Assembly: GCF_042676605.1 (NCBI RefSeq)
Contig: NZ_JBHTHQ010000007.1
Coordinates: forward strand, 1 to 27,772
From: Alloscardovia venturai
Lineage (GTDB): Bacteria; Actinomycetota; Actinomycetes; Actinomycetales; Bifidobacteriaceae
DNA: 27,772 bases
Direction of reading: 5' to 3'
The notes under the pieces were generated by a model. It had not been told where the DNA came from. It worked only from the letters and a program-made list of their open reading frames with translations, and did not search any database. Below, in pieces: positions 7,574 to 15,755 of the stretch. Numbering within the stretch: position 1 is the first letter of the stretch; the number at the start of each line of letters is the position of its first letter. The position numbers and the translations under genes were made by a program.

Positions 7574-7768
7574 CTATTTTCTTTCCTCATCAAATACTGC
7601 AAAGTGTGGTGGAAGTTGCGATAGGATGCGCTGATCATCCTCGGCATCACGATTAAGGCGATCTACAGCCTCCGACGGGTCGAGTTTGACACCATCAGCA
7701 TCAAACCACTCTGTCCCTTGTCGTATCACACGTTTGTGAGGTCGATTACTTCTCTTCAGCGGTCTCAT
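7574..7768 (-). CDS. Small charged protein of unknown function
   Basis: This 64-residue protein starts MRPLKRSNRPHKRVIRQG, very basic, and then becomes acidic (DADGVKLDPSEAVDRLNRDAEDD). There is no membrane segment or signal peptide and I recognise no domain. The ATG has GGGGAAGGAG directly upstream, a strong ribosome-binding site, which is the main argument that it is a real gene. It follows the helicase-like gene by 26 bases on the same strand and is probably the third gene of that operon. Confidence 0.65.
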   Translation of the reverse strand: MRPLKRSNRPHKRVIRQGTEWFDADGVKLDPSEAVDRLNRDAEDDQRILSQLPPHFAVFDEERK

Positions 7769-7794
7769 CTCTCCTTCCCCGTGTCCTTGCGCTG

Positions 7795-10700
7795 CTATTT
7801 CTCATCGCTCAAACGCGCAAGATATGCAACGATACGGTCCACTTCTTTCTCGGGATTGACGAATGCGGCGACAGACCACACGTACATCACAGACCAGCCA
7901 AGCGACTCAAGATCTTCCACCATGAAACGATGACGTTGCCTCGTTGAGGAGACATTCATGAAGTTTTTGTCATCGGTGCATACTGCTAAGGCATATGCTT
8001 GCCCAGGCAAACCGACTACCAACGGTATAGTCTGCGACTCTGTAAATCCGTAGTTTACCGCTACGCGTAATCCACGAGCGCGCATACGTTCTGCTAAATC
8101 GTTCAGGAGAACGTCATCCTCATGAATATGTTCCACGGCACCTTCAGCATTCTTATCCAGATTCTGTGCCCATGAGAGAAGCTTCTTTAAAAGCTGTGGT
8201 CCACGCTGGTGAAGCCTATCATCTTCCATTTCTACTGCCGTGAAGGAAGAAACGATATCAAGCTGATTGTGAGCTAGTGCAAGAGCATCAAGCAGCATCC
8301 CTTCACCATTTGAATTTTCCAGGGCTCCGAACTGTTGAACTAGGCGACCGTGGGTTGTTTTCGCAAAGCCCATAGTGATGATGACATCTGTCGAATCCAT
8401 TCCCGCCACATCGGTAATAGTTATAACAGCAACGTGATGAAGGAACGAGCGCAACTTCGCATCCTTGGAAGCCAAGGATTTGAGTTCTGCCCCGACACGT
8501 TGGCGATGCGTATCATTTAAGCACACTACTGTAAGCTTGTAGCCCTGAGGCACCACTTCACTATGTGATGCTCGCTCTTCGATGATAGAGGCGACTTTTT
8601 CAATCTCTTGCCGACTTGTCTCCACAATGCCGCTAGCTGCAGACGGCACACCATTCGCTGGAACGTGAGTAAACGTCACTGCATACATATCTTGGTCTGG
8701 TACCGCTGCGCATGGCAGTACTCCAAAACCTGTGTCGCGTAAGAATTGAGAGAGACGAGCGTCACGCTTAACGAGTCGTGCACTCGCTTCTACACGAGGC
8801 AGGGCATCAATGAGCATTTTTACTGATGACGATGAAACTGTTTCTTTATGAGCTAAGACAACAACAGTGCGTACACGCGCTAAAATGCTGAGAAGCTCAA
8901 TCGGCTCAATATGCGCACATGCATCAATGATAGCTACATCTGCAATCTGTGCTTCATAAGAAGTCTGTGCTGCCACAGCCACCGGCATACCTACAATAAT
9001 CGGTTTTGCCGCCCGAGTAATCTGCGGATACATGCTCGCAATCGTGGCATAGCGCATCGTCGGCTGTACTGTCAATGCTGCATGAATAGCATTTGCATCA
9101 TTAGAGTGCGCATATACCGTTTGAGATAATCTTTTCATCAAAGTTTCGTGGACATATGCACCGATAGAGCGGGCGTGCTCCGTATCAACTTGAGTAAAGC
9201 GTTCTGTCGCAGCGGAAAGTACAGATCCATCTTGATTAGAGATGATAGGCGATGCCTGCACGATGCTCTCGAACACCGTAGTCCACCATGCTAAATGCAA
9301 TTCGTCAGGAGCTACACTCGGCTTTACCCGACGGCGACGTAAATCGTCAATGAGAGCATCAAGACCTGCGGCGCTGAGCTCTACTTCAATGCTTGTCCGC
9401 TCTGGAAGAGTTTCGAGAGCGTTGCGATCGTTGTAGAGAGCTCGTAAGTTCTTTTCAAGAGTTTCGAAATCCATTCCCGAAAGATTCCCGCCCATCGGTG
9501 TGGTATCAAGAACATTGCTCAGGGCTGTCACGTCACGCTCAAGACTACCCTGAGTCTCAATGATGTCATCTAACCGCGGTGGGAGTACAGGCCATCCACC
9601 GCGTGGCACAAATTGTCGCCACAAGTCCGCTTGCTGACGAACTACGACCAATGCGTCATGAAGATTAAGCACGCCGGCCCCAGCACGCAGGAGGCTCTTC
9701 GCCTCTTTCGTATGACGACGACGTTCCCAGTACCCCATAGTACTGTTACTTTCTTTACGTTCCTCTTTGGAAGCCGTGGCCTCAATCATAGAATCAATGT
9801 CACGTTCAAAAATTGCCGGTTGGAAGACGTCGAGGACCTTACGCAAATTTCGCAAAACATGGACTTGCTTAGCCCATTTGCTTGGAGTCTCAGGTACAGG
9901 GAACCCACACGTCTGCGCTGTGGTCGCAATGTGCTGCCGAATAGCTGGCAATGTCGTATCAAGCAATCGTTCTACACGCTGGTAGGATGTGAGCGCTTCA
10001 CCGCTCGTATAGAGTGAGGCTTTAAACCACGGAGTATCTTCTGCCGTAATAGTATATTCACCAAGTTCTCCTGCACGAACTAGCTTCTTGTCCCATTCTT
10101 CTTCATGCCCGACGATGGCACGAGCGGCATCTACACTTAAACGAACATGTGTAGAAGGATGACTTGGGAGTGCAGAAAGGCGAGCCAGATTTTCAATGGT
10201 CTCGTAAGCACTTACACCCCACTGATCATTTTTCTCGTGGAGGTCCGACAAATACTTCGTCAAACGCCCCCGTACGCCTACTAACTCATCAGAGAGCTGA
10301 TTGAAGCGATTAAATGCACTTCCCGGCTGGAAACTTACCGCAGATATAAGCTGACAATCGATAGATGCTCCCACGAGAGAGTCAGCGATGTCGACAACGA
10401 AACTATCCATGTCATTATCACGCATCGTACGCAAAAAATTACGCTTTTGCTCAGACACACCCGGCGCGTACAGTACAGACTTCCCGCTCATGACAGCATG
10501 TGAAGCTATAGCTGCTGCTTGATGGACACTATCATATGCAGCAGGTAAATCGACGAAAATTGACGTTCCCGACGTCGCAACGCGCGCTGCATATCGGGTA
10601 ATATTATCAACATCTCCCACTTCTACTTCATCATGCGGATCTATGTCAGATGAATCATATTCTGGTAGCTCCTGCTCACGTAGCTTCTGTCGAGCCTCTT

Positions 10701-11406
10701 CAGAATCATTGAGGCAATCAAGTAAAGCATTACCTGTAGGTCCTTGCTCAAGATGAGAGAGAATCTTGTCGGCATCAGCGAGCATGAGGGTGGAGGAACG
10801 GATAAAGCAACCAAGAATCAGCGTATTGTCAATTGCGAATTTATCAATTAAGCTTCCCACACGACTGCGGATTGCATGGAACACACTGTCACTATCGATG
10901 CTGATACCTTCCGAATGAGACTCTTGAAGAATATCTTCCATCTCAACGTCGATACCAGCAACGCGCAAAGCATTTATCAATGCCTCATTAAGAGTAGCAG
11001 GACCCGTAATGCGAATCTGAGCATGTGCCAAGGACCCGTCTTCCTGCTCCTCAACGCGGATAGGATAGAGCAGAATAGGAATATTGTGCCCCGGCCATAC
11101 AGCTGAGCCCACACTCAATGAGATTTGAGCAGTGCCTTCGTTGTGTTCCTTGTTTGCCTTGTCTTCAAGGACTCGAGCAAGCTTACGTTCGGTCGCTTTG
11201 AGCATGCCGTTATCACGATACAGTGAGTCCAAATGTGCATGTCCGCTCGAAAACAGCTGAGCAATCCCTGATGGATGAGCATGGTTCAAGTCAAGACGTG
11301 CCGATAATTGATTCATATCTTCTACTGGTGCGCTACCATGATTGGCTCTGTAGTCGTTATACCATGATTTCAAAGTTTTCATGCGCATGTCACGTTCTTC
11401 AACCAT
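7795..11406 (-). CDS. DUF4011-type SF1 helicase relative with degenerate ATPase and nuclease motifs
   Basis: This is a 1203-residue protein. Residues about 60-215 resemble the N-terminal DUF4011 domain (SLSVGSAVWPGHNIPILLYP). Residues 282-316 align by pattern with the helicase motif I region, but the P-loop GPPGTGKS is replaced by DLPAAYDSV. A helical insert covers about 340-780. The motif II region reads VAIIDACAHIEPIELL where DEASQ is expected. The motif V/VI region (VITITDVAGMDSTDVIITMGF, then ALAHNQLDIVSS) lacks the arginines of ITRAR. The last 100 residues resemble the Vsr/DUF559-like endonuclease fold (LNDLAERMRARGL to SLGWSVMYVWS) with catalytic residues not evident. ATP hydrolysis therefore seems unlikely, although the frame is intact over 3.6 kb. 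The start ATG overlaps the FHA stop as TAATG, implying translational coupling. Domain naming is from memory of family patterns. Confidence 0.8.
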   Translation of the reverse strand: MVEERDMRMKTLKSWYNDYRANHGSAPVEDMNQLSARLDLNHAHPSGIAQLFSSGHAHLDSLYRDNGMLKATERKLARVLEDKANKEHNEGTAQISLSVGSAVWPGHNIPILLYPIRVEEQEDGSLAHAQIRITGPATLNEALINALRVAGIDVEMEDILQESHSEGISIDSDSVFHAIRSRVGSLIDKFAIDNTLILGCFIRSSTLMLADADKILSHLEQGPTGNALLDCLNDSEEARQKLREQELPEYDSSDIDPHDEVEVGDVDNITRYAARVATSGTSIFVDLPAAYDSVHQAAAIASHAVMSGKSVLYAPGVSEQKRNFLRTMRDNDMDSFVVDIADSLVGASIDCQLISAVSFQPGSAFNRFNQLSDELVGVRGRLTKYLSDLHEKNDQWGVSAYETIENLARLSALPSHPSTHVRLSVDAARAIVGHEEEWDKKLVRAGELGEYTITAEDTPWFKASLYTSGEALTSYQRVERLLDTTLPAIRQHIATTAQTCGFPVPETPSKWAKQVHVLRNLRKVLDVFQPAIFERDIDSMIEATASKEERKESNSTMGYWERRRHTKEAKSLLRAGAGVLNLHDALVVVRQQADLWRQFVPRGGWPVLPPRLDDIIETQGSLERDVTALSNVLDTTPMGGNLSGMDFETLEKNLRALYNDRNALETLPERTSIEVELSAAGLDALIDDLRRRRVKPSVAPDELHLAWWTTVFESIVQASPIISNQDGSVLSAATERFTQVDTEHARSIGAYVHETLMKRLSQTVYAHSNDANAIHAALTVQPTMRYATIASMYPQITRAAKPIIVGMPVAVAAQTSYEAQIADVAIIDACAHIEPIELLSILARVRTVVVLAHKETVSSSSVKMLIDALPRVEASARLVKRDARLSQFLRDTGFGVLPCAAVPDQDMYAVTFTHVPANGVPSAASGIVETSRQEIEKVASIIEERASHSEVVPQGYKLTVVCLNDTHRQRVGAELKSLASKDAKLRSFLHHVAVITITDVAGMDSTDVIITMGFAKTTHGRLVQQFGALENSNGEGMLLDALALAHNQLDIVSSFTAVEMEDDRLHQRGPQLLKKLLSWAQNLDKNAEGAVEHIHEDDVLLNDLAERMRARGLRVAVNYGFTESQTIPLVVGLPGQAYALAVCTDDKNFMNVSSTRQRHRFMVEDLESLGWSVMYVWSVAAFVNPEKEVDRIVAYLARLSDEK

Positions 11407-12431
11407 TACCTAGCACTCTCTTTCCATGCGAGATAGCCATCATTTGTTTTCAGTGCTGTATCAACTTCCGAACTATTCTGAGCCTCTAGCCACGCATACA
11501 AATCATCATACAAGAACGGGTTCAATGCGAGGAAAGAGCGCAACTGTGGAATTTGCGCGATATCAAACTGAACGTTATAGTCTCGTGTAGATTTCGCTTC
11601 ATCACTAGAGTGACCATCAATCTCAATGACATCATTTTTATGTCCGAATTCTCCACGAGAAAGTCGGTCAAATACTGAACCAGCTTCATACACTGGCATA
11701 TATCCCGAGTCTTCCGTCACTGGAGCTAGTCCCGTAACTGCAGACTCGACACTGGTAGGCAAAGTATATTTTTCTTCGCCATTATCTGCGCTCTCTCCAT
11801 CAGCAGTACCTGCAGATTCTCTCGTATCAGGCTCTCTCATATCAACATCTGCAGTATCAGTAGAAGTTGACTTCTCCTCTGTCTCATACATTGAGCGAGT
11901 ATCTTGCGCCGCAAAAACAGCCGTCGGCTCTCCAGCACGGAGATCTAATATGTCATCGACAGACATCGACGTGACAGGAGCATCCTCAAGTGTGACCTCG
12001 GACTTGTAGGAGAAGAGATTCTGTACTTCTTCTCTTCCAGTTTCCTCCTCATGCCAAGAAGCACTGTCTAAGCTTCCTGTAATAGCAAACTTCACGTCAC
12101 CAAACTGTCCCTGAAGCTCTTCGCTCAGAAAAGTATAAGGATTTTCCGCAGGCACGCGCAAAAGCGAATTGCCATGCCCTATTACATAAGTACCGTTCGT
12201 GGAATTTAAGTCAGTGAGAACTGCCGACTCCTCAGCAAAATCAATACGTGCATGATTCTTCGACATCGACTTCGTTTCGTCAACAACGTCCATGCGTTGA
12301 GCGCCTGGAGCAACTTGCACTGGTCGTATAGGCTTTCGTCCAATGACCACTACCGCTGGAGCAACTACTTTCAAAGTCTGATCATTGACAGTTATCGACC
12401 AGGTGGCCACGCGCGAAGGAGAATCAGTCAC
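11406..12431 (-). CDS. FHA-domain protein with C-terminal LRV-like domain
   Basis: This 341-residue protein has an N-terminal forkhead-associated domain (about 11-110), a reader of phosphothreonine. Conserved residues are G31-R32, S57 and H60 in SMSKNHARI, and DLNSTNGTY at 74-82. Residues about 130-285 are acidic, Ser/Thr-rich and probably disordered, with many potential Ser/Thr kinase sites. The last 55 residues (IAQIPQLRSFLALNPFLYDD, YAWLEAQ) resemble the variant leucine-rich repeat domain seen in many bifidobacterial proteins. A GTG at 12446 is possible; GTG at 12431 is preferred because TGAGGTG lies 7 bases before it. The stop overlaps the helicase-like start by one base. A role as phospho-dependent adaptor for the helicase-like partner is inference. 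Confidence 0.85.
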   Translation of the reverse strand: MTDSPSRVATWSITVNDQTLKVVAPAVVVIGRKPIRPVQVAPGAQRMDVVDETKSMSKNHARIDFAEESAVLTDLNSTNGTYVIGHGNSLLRVPAENPYTFLSEELQGQFGDVKFAITGSLDSASWHEEETGREEVQNLFSYKSEVTLEDAPVTSMSVDDILDLRAGEPTAVFAAQDTRSMYETEEKSTSTDTADVDMREPDTRESAGTADGESADNGEEKYTLPTSVESAVTGLAPVTEDSGYMPVYEAGSVFDRLSRGEFGHKNDVIEIDGHSSDEAKSTRDYNVQFDIAQIPQLRSFLALNPFLYDDLYAWLEAQNSSEVDTALKTNDGYLAWKESAR

Positions 12432-12623
12432 CGCACAACACCTCACTTAATTTCTGACAGTACAGCTTCACTATAAGTCTTCTACTGTTTTATTGTACCG
12501 ATGTCACTGATATATGTTTTACCTGTCCTGCGCTTAAGACCGACAAATGAATACCGCAATAAGCAGAGTATTGAGCCCTATCTAACTTATATGCGCGCGG
12601 CACGTATGGTGCGGCACATATAC

Positions 12624-12657
12624 AAAAAGTCCTGCAACCGTAGAGGTTAGCAGGACT
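12624..12657 (-). terminator. Terminator of rplJL
   Basis: AGTCCTGC pairs with GCAGGACT, extended by AACC/GGTT across a one-base bulge, then TTTTT on the minus strand. It lies 35-68 bases after the rplL stop. The rest of the 12432-12691 interval shows no further gene; the FHA promoter must lie there but no convincing -35/-10 pair stands out. Confidence 0.85.
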
Positions 12658-12691
12658 AGTGTAAACCTTGAAAATTTCTTTAAGGAAGAAA

Positions 12692-13075
12692 CTACTTGAG
12701 TTCTACAGATGCGCCAGCTTCTTCAAGAGCAGCCTTTGCCTTCTCTGCATCATCCTTAGAAGCGCCTTCGAGAACAGCCTTTGGAGCGCCGTCTACGAGA
12801 GCCTTAGCTTCTGCGAGACCGAGGGAGGTGAGAGCGCGAACAGCCTTGATAACGCCGATCTTCTTGTCGCCAGCTGCGGTAAGGATGACATCGAACTCAT
12901 CCTTCTCTTCTGCAGCAGCAGCTGCGCCTGCAGCTGGAGCAGCAGCAACAGCAGCTACTGGAGCTGCAGCTTCAACGTCGAACTCTTCCTCGAACTTCTT
13001 TACGAAGTCAGAGAGCTCTACGAGTGTCATTTCCTTGAAAGCTTCGAGGAGCTCATCAGCGGAAAGCTTTGCCAT
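12692..13075 (-). CDS. rplL: 50S ribosomal protein L7/L12
   Basis: At 127 residues this is the multicopy stalk protein that recruits translation GTPases. The N-terminal dimerisation domain (LSADELLEAFKEMTLVELSDF), the Ala-rich hinge (about 36-58) and the C-terminal factor-binding domain (EFDVILTAAGDKKIGVIKAV, GLAEAKALVDGAPK) are all normal. The ATG at 13075 is chosen; AAGGAAG precedes it at correct spacing, whereas the longer frame to 13102 lacks conservation. It follows rplJ by 98 bp. Confidence 0.98.
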   Translation of the reverse strand: MAKLSADELLEAFKEMTLVELSDFVKKFEEEFDVEAAAPVAAVAAAPAAGAAAAAEEKDEFDVILTAAGDKKIGVIKAVRALTSLGLAEAKALVDGAPKAVLEGASKDDAEKAKAALEEAGASVELK

Positions 13076-13145
13076 AATGGCTTCCTTTCGTCGTGGTACC
13101 AATCCTTAAAATCTCAGTACCAAAAATTCTTAAAATCTTCTATAC

Positions 13146-13175
13146 AGTTATCGTTAGTACACTAACTGGATAACT
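13146..13175 (-). other. Hairpin in the rplJ-rplL intergenic region
   Basis: Starting at the rplJ stop codon, AGTTATC pairs with GATAACT and GTTAG with CTAAC across a 2-base bulge and a 4-base loop. No T run follows on the minus strand, so it is not a standard terminator. It may be an RNA processing or stability element between the two cistrons. Confidence 0.55.
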
Positions 13176-13695
13176 ATGCAGCCTTTTCCTGCTTCTCGCG
13201 TAAGGCATCGAATGTGCGCACTGCCTTGGTAGGCACGGCGACGAATGCGTATGCTGCCTTGGCCATTGTGCCCTTGAGAGCACCAGCCATCTTTGCGAGG
13301 AGGGTATCGCGGGATTCGAGGTCTGCAAGCTGCTGTACACCAGCGTCGTCGTAGATGGAGCCATCTGCGAAACCGCCCTTGATGACGAGCTGCTTATTGT
13401 CATTGGTGAAGTCACGCAAAACCTTAGCGGCTTCAACGAAATCGCCCTTTACGAAAGTGATAGCGGTAGGACCTGAGAGCATGTCGTCAAGACCTTCTAC
13501 GCCAGCTTCCTTAGCTGCGATACGTGCAAGCGTATTCTTCGCCACGTTGTAGGTTGTATCGGTGCCAAGCTTTTCACGCAGATCTGTGATCTGTGGAACG
13601 CTAAGGCCACGATACTCGGTGAGGAACACAGCATCAGCTTCACGGAACTTGTCAGTAAGCTGAGCGATTGCCTCTGCCTTTTCTGGCCTTCTCAT
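13174..13695 (-). CDS. rplJ: 50S ribosomal protein L10
   Basis: This 173-residue L10 forms the base of the L7/L12 stalk and binds 23S rRNA and L7/L12 dimers. The RNA-binding domain carries the typical EYRGLSVPQITDLREKL and KNTLARIAAKEAG blocks, followed by the SGPTAITF motif. The C-terminal helix that holds L7/L12 is at about 135-170. The second ATG (13695) is preferred over 13701 because AGGAAGG is 7 bases before it. L10, or the L10-L7/L12 complex, is known to repress its own operon through the leader RNA, and such a leader is present upstream. Confidence 0.97.
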   Translation of the reverse strand: MRRPEKAEAIAQLTDKFREADAVFLTEYRGLSVPQITDLREKLGTDTTYNVAKNTLARIAAKEAGVEGLDDMLSGPTAITFVKGDFVEAAKVLRDFTNDNKQLVIKGGFADGSIYDDAGVQQLADLESRDTLLAKMAGALKGTMAKAAYAFVAVPTKAVRTFDALREKQEKAA

Positions 13696-13739
13696 TGGCA
13701 TTCCTTCCTAGTTAACCGCCACATTGAAGTCCCTAGAAT

Positions 13740-13890
13740 CAGAGCAATAAAAAAGCTCTGCACGCAAGCAGAGCACACACTAACTCTCTATAAGAGTTCA
13801 TCTATTCTCAACCTGCGATGGCGCTCGACACAAGTCTGACGCTTTACTGAGTTACCCCAACCAACGGTCTGTGGTTTACGATGAACAACT
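13740..13890 (-). ncRNA. L10-type ribosomal leader RNA of rplJL
   Basis: The 230-bp interval before rplJ carries elements of the L10 leader family: ACAGACCGTTGGTT near 13855-13875, a distal GCAGGTTGAG near 13810-13820, then a small hairpin AACTCT/AGAGTT (about 13782-13798). A strong intrinsic terminator at 13749-13774 follows, only about 55 bases before rplJ. The arrangement suggests L10-dependent attenuation, with the terminator forming when L10 is in excess. Boundaries are approximate; a covariance-model search would fix them. Confidence 0.7.
13749..13774 (-). terminator. Attenuator-type terminator in the rplJ leader
   Basis: On the minus strand GCTCTGC and GCAGAGC form a perfect 7-bp stem with a 6-base loop, followed by TTTTTT. 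No promoter is visible between it and rplJ, which argues that it is an attenuator in the leader and not merely the end of mtnN. Confidence 0.8.
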
Positions 13891-13897
13891 TTACATG

Positions 13898-13926
13898 AGG
13901 GTATGGATTTTATCTCCGTTATCCAA
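13898..13926 (-). promoter_or_regulatory. Candidate rplJL promoter
   Basis: On the minus strand TTGGAT (13921-13926) and TACCCT (13898-13903) are 17 bp apart. The pair lies immediately after the mtnN stop and would start the transcript at the beginning of the L10-type leader. Confidence 0.45.
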
Positions 13927-13929
13927 GAA

Positions 13930-14616
13930 CTACTCAAGTTCGTGCACGATTTGCATGACAATTCGCGCTGCATTATCCGCATAAACGCTCACATCAAACT
14001 CCTTGAAAGTCTCATACTCAGTATCCGCATTGTCAGAAAGAGCACGAATCACCAAAGCCGGTATATTATTCCGATTTGCGACGTGAACAACTGCAGCGCC
14101 TTCCATCTCAACCGCATCAGCTTGTGTCTCTCGCTTAACTTTTTCCGCAGCCTCACCCTCAATGAAGTTATTTCCTGTGGCAATCTTGCCTGCAAGGTGC
14201 TTAACGCCAAGCTTATTAAGCACTTTATCAGCGATTTCCAAAAGCTCAGGATCAGAATGAAATTCTTCAGCAAATGGTTCCGACTGTGCAATCATACGCA
14301 TGTCCGAGTCAAGGTAGACAAGGTCTTTTCCTAAAACGACATCGTTAATATTGAGCGTAGATGTCAGATTTCCTGCGATACCAGAGAAAATCACGCAGTC
14401 AGGTTCAAATTTATCAATGAGGTACTGTACCGTCGAAGCAGCATTGACCGTCCCCATACCAGCCACCGTCGCCACGACACGCTTTGCAGTACCAGCTACC
14501 AAGCCGTCAATAACGGTAAGCCCAGCTCTCTTGTGCTCCATGACACGTTCAAGACTCTTAGCGATAAGCGCAACTTCTACATCCATCGCGCCAATGATTG
14601 CAATAGTGCTTGCCAT
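13930..14616 (-). CDS. mtnN: 5'-methylthioadenosine/S-adenosylhomocysteine nucleosidase
   Basis: This 228-residue enzyme hydrolyses MTA and SAH (also 5'-deoxyadenosine) to adenine and the ribose product, clearing SAM by-products. The family catalytic residues are all visible: E14 in IGAMDVEV, E172 in VEMEGAAV and D195 in RALSDNAD. VIFSGIAG and GNNFIEG are the other signatures. The ATG at 14616 has GAGGGG upstream; the longer frame to 14685 would extend into the DAHP synthase gene and lacks conservation. It follows the second DAHP synthase by 40 bp on the same strand. Confidence 0.95.
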   Translation of the reverse strand: MASTIAIIGAMDVEVALIAKSLERVMEHKRAGLTVIDGLVAGTAKRVVATVAGMGTVNAASTVQYLIDKFEPDCVIFSGIAGNLTSTLNINDVVLGKDLVYLDSDMRMIAQSEPFAEEFHSDPELLEIADKVLNKLGVKHLAGKIATGNNFIEGEAAEKVKRETQADAVEMEGAAVVHVANRNNIPALVIRALSDNADTEYETFKEFDVSVYADNAARIVMQIVHELE

Positions 14617-14656
14617 TGTTATAGTCCCCTCAATACCTTGCTTTGTGTTTCTTCTG

Positions 14657-15745
14657 TCATTCGCCAGCCGCAGTAACACACGCACGACGTTCTCGCACCG
14701 CTGTAGCTAATTCGTGAAGAAGATCGTCAGTTACTTCCCACGATATGCATTTATCTGTGACAGACTTACCATACTCCAATTGTTCAAGAGGTGCAGCCTG
14801 TTGATTGCCGCCACGAATGAAACTTTCCATCATTATACCGGAAATGCCTTTTTCATTGTGAGCAATTCGCTGCGCAAGGGCACGAACTACACGCGCTTGC
14901 TCGATATCATCCTTCCCAGAATTTCCATGGGAAGCATCAATAATGACTCCCCGTGAGGCAATACGAACCGTTCCAAGTTTTCTTTCTATGATGCGTAACG
15001 CATTGCGTACAGATTCTTCATCATAATTTGGTCCACTTGTTGAACCTCGAAGTACCACATGGCAATCAGGATTTCCCAAAGTCTCTACAGCTGATGCTCT
15101 ACCTCGATGATCGATGCCAAAGAATGTATGCTGCTGCGCTGCCGTAAGTACTGAGTCTACTGCCACAGATACATCTCCATCGCTTGCATTTTTAAAGCCC
15201 ACAGGCATAGAAAGCCCCGACGCAAGCTGGCGATGAACCTGAGACTGAGTATTGCGCGCGCCGATGGCGCCCCACGTCACCGCGTCAGCCAAATATTGCG
15301 GAGAAGTAGGTTCTAAAAATTCTGTAGCAGCAGCAACGCCAGCATCGAGAACATCGAGCAAAGTTTGACGCGCGAGAAGCAGACCCTTGTTAATCTTATG
15401 CGTGCCATCAAGGTCAGGATCGTTGATAAGCCCCTTCCAACCAATAGTCGTACGTGGCTTCTCAAAATACACACGCATAACGATGAGAAGGTCATCTTCA
15501 AGCTCTCGTCGCACACTACTTAACCTGTGCGCGTAGTCCAGCGCGGCGTGCGGATCATGTATCGAACACGGCCCGACGATAACGAGTAGTCTGTCATCAC
15601 GCCCCATGAGCACAGAGCGCACCTCTTCGCGGGACTCTATGATGAGCCGACGCGCTTTATCTGACAACGGCAGAGTCGCAAGGACCTGTGCCGGCGTAGG
15701 CAGAGGGTCAAGCTCACGCACACGCCGATTAACAATTTCACCCAT
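14657..15745 (-). CDS. DAHP synthase (3-deoxy-7-phosphoheptulonate synthase), copy 2
   Basis: This 362-residue class I alpha (AroF/G/H type) enzyme joins phosphoenolpyruvate and erythrose 4-phosphate, the first step of the shikimate pathway. Metal and substrate residues sit in VIVGPCSIHD, RVYFEKPRTTIGWKG, the GARNTQSQVHRQLASGLSMP block ending GFKN (Lys), IIDASHGNSGK (His), MMESFI (Glu) and SVTDKCISW (Asp). The start chosen is ATG 15745; a TTG at 15793 would overlap the upstream copy. There is no good Shine-Dalgarno, and the ATG lies 10 bases after the stop of copy 1, so translational coupling is likely. Two paralogues usually differ in feedback inhibition (Phe versus Tyr or Trp), but which is which cannot be read here. 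Confidence 0.93.
   Translation of the reverse strand: MGEIVNRRVRELDPLPTPAQVLATLPLSDKARRLIIESREEVRSVLMGRDDRLLVIVGPCSIHDPHAALDYAHRLSSVRRELEDDLLIVMRVYFEKPRTTIGWKGLINDPDLDGTHKINKGLLLARQTLLDVLDAGVAAATEFLEPTSPQYLADAVTWGAIGARNTQSQVHRQLASGLSMPVGFKNASDGDVSVAVDSVLTAAQQHTFFGIDHRGRASAVETLGNPDCHVVLRGSTSGPNYDEESVRNALRIIERKLGTVRIASRGVIIDASHGNSGKDDIEQARVVRALAQRIAHNEKGISGIMMESFIRGGNQQAAPLEQLEYGKSVTDKCISWEVTDDLLHELATAVRERRACVTAAGE
15405..15488. repeat. Near-identical tract shared by the two DAHP synthase genes (copy 2)
   Basis: This 84-bp tract matches 16486-16569 at 83 of 84 positions (the difference is at 15470). It encodes the segment from IVMRVYFEK to NDPDLDG. Flanking parts of the two genes are far more diverged, so synonymous positions here look recently homogenised. 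Confidence 0.85.
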
Positions 15746-15755
15746 AATGTCGAGT

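Noticed and set aside
12696..13109. 137-codon plus-strand frame opposite rplL
   Set aside because: It is the complement of the Ala-rich L7/L12 gene, which explains the Ala/Ser-rich translation.
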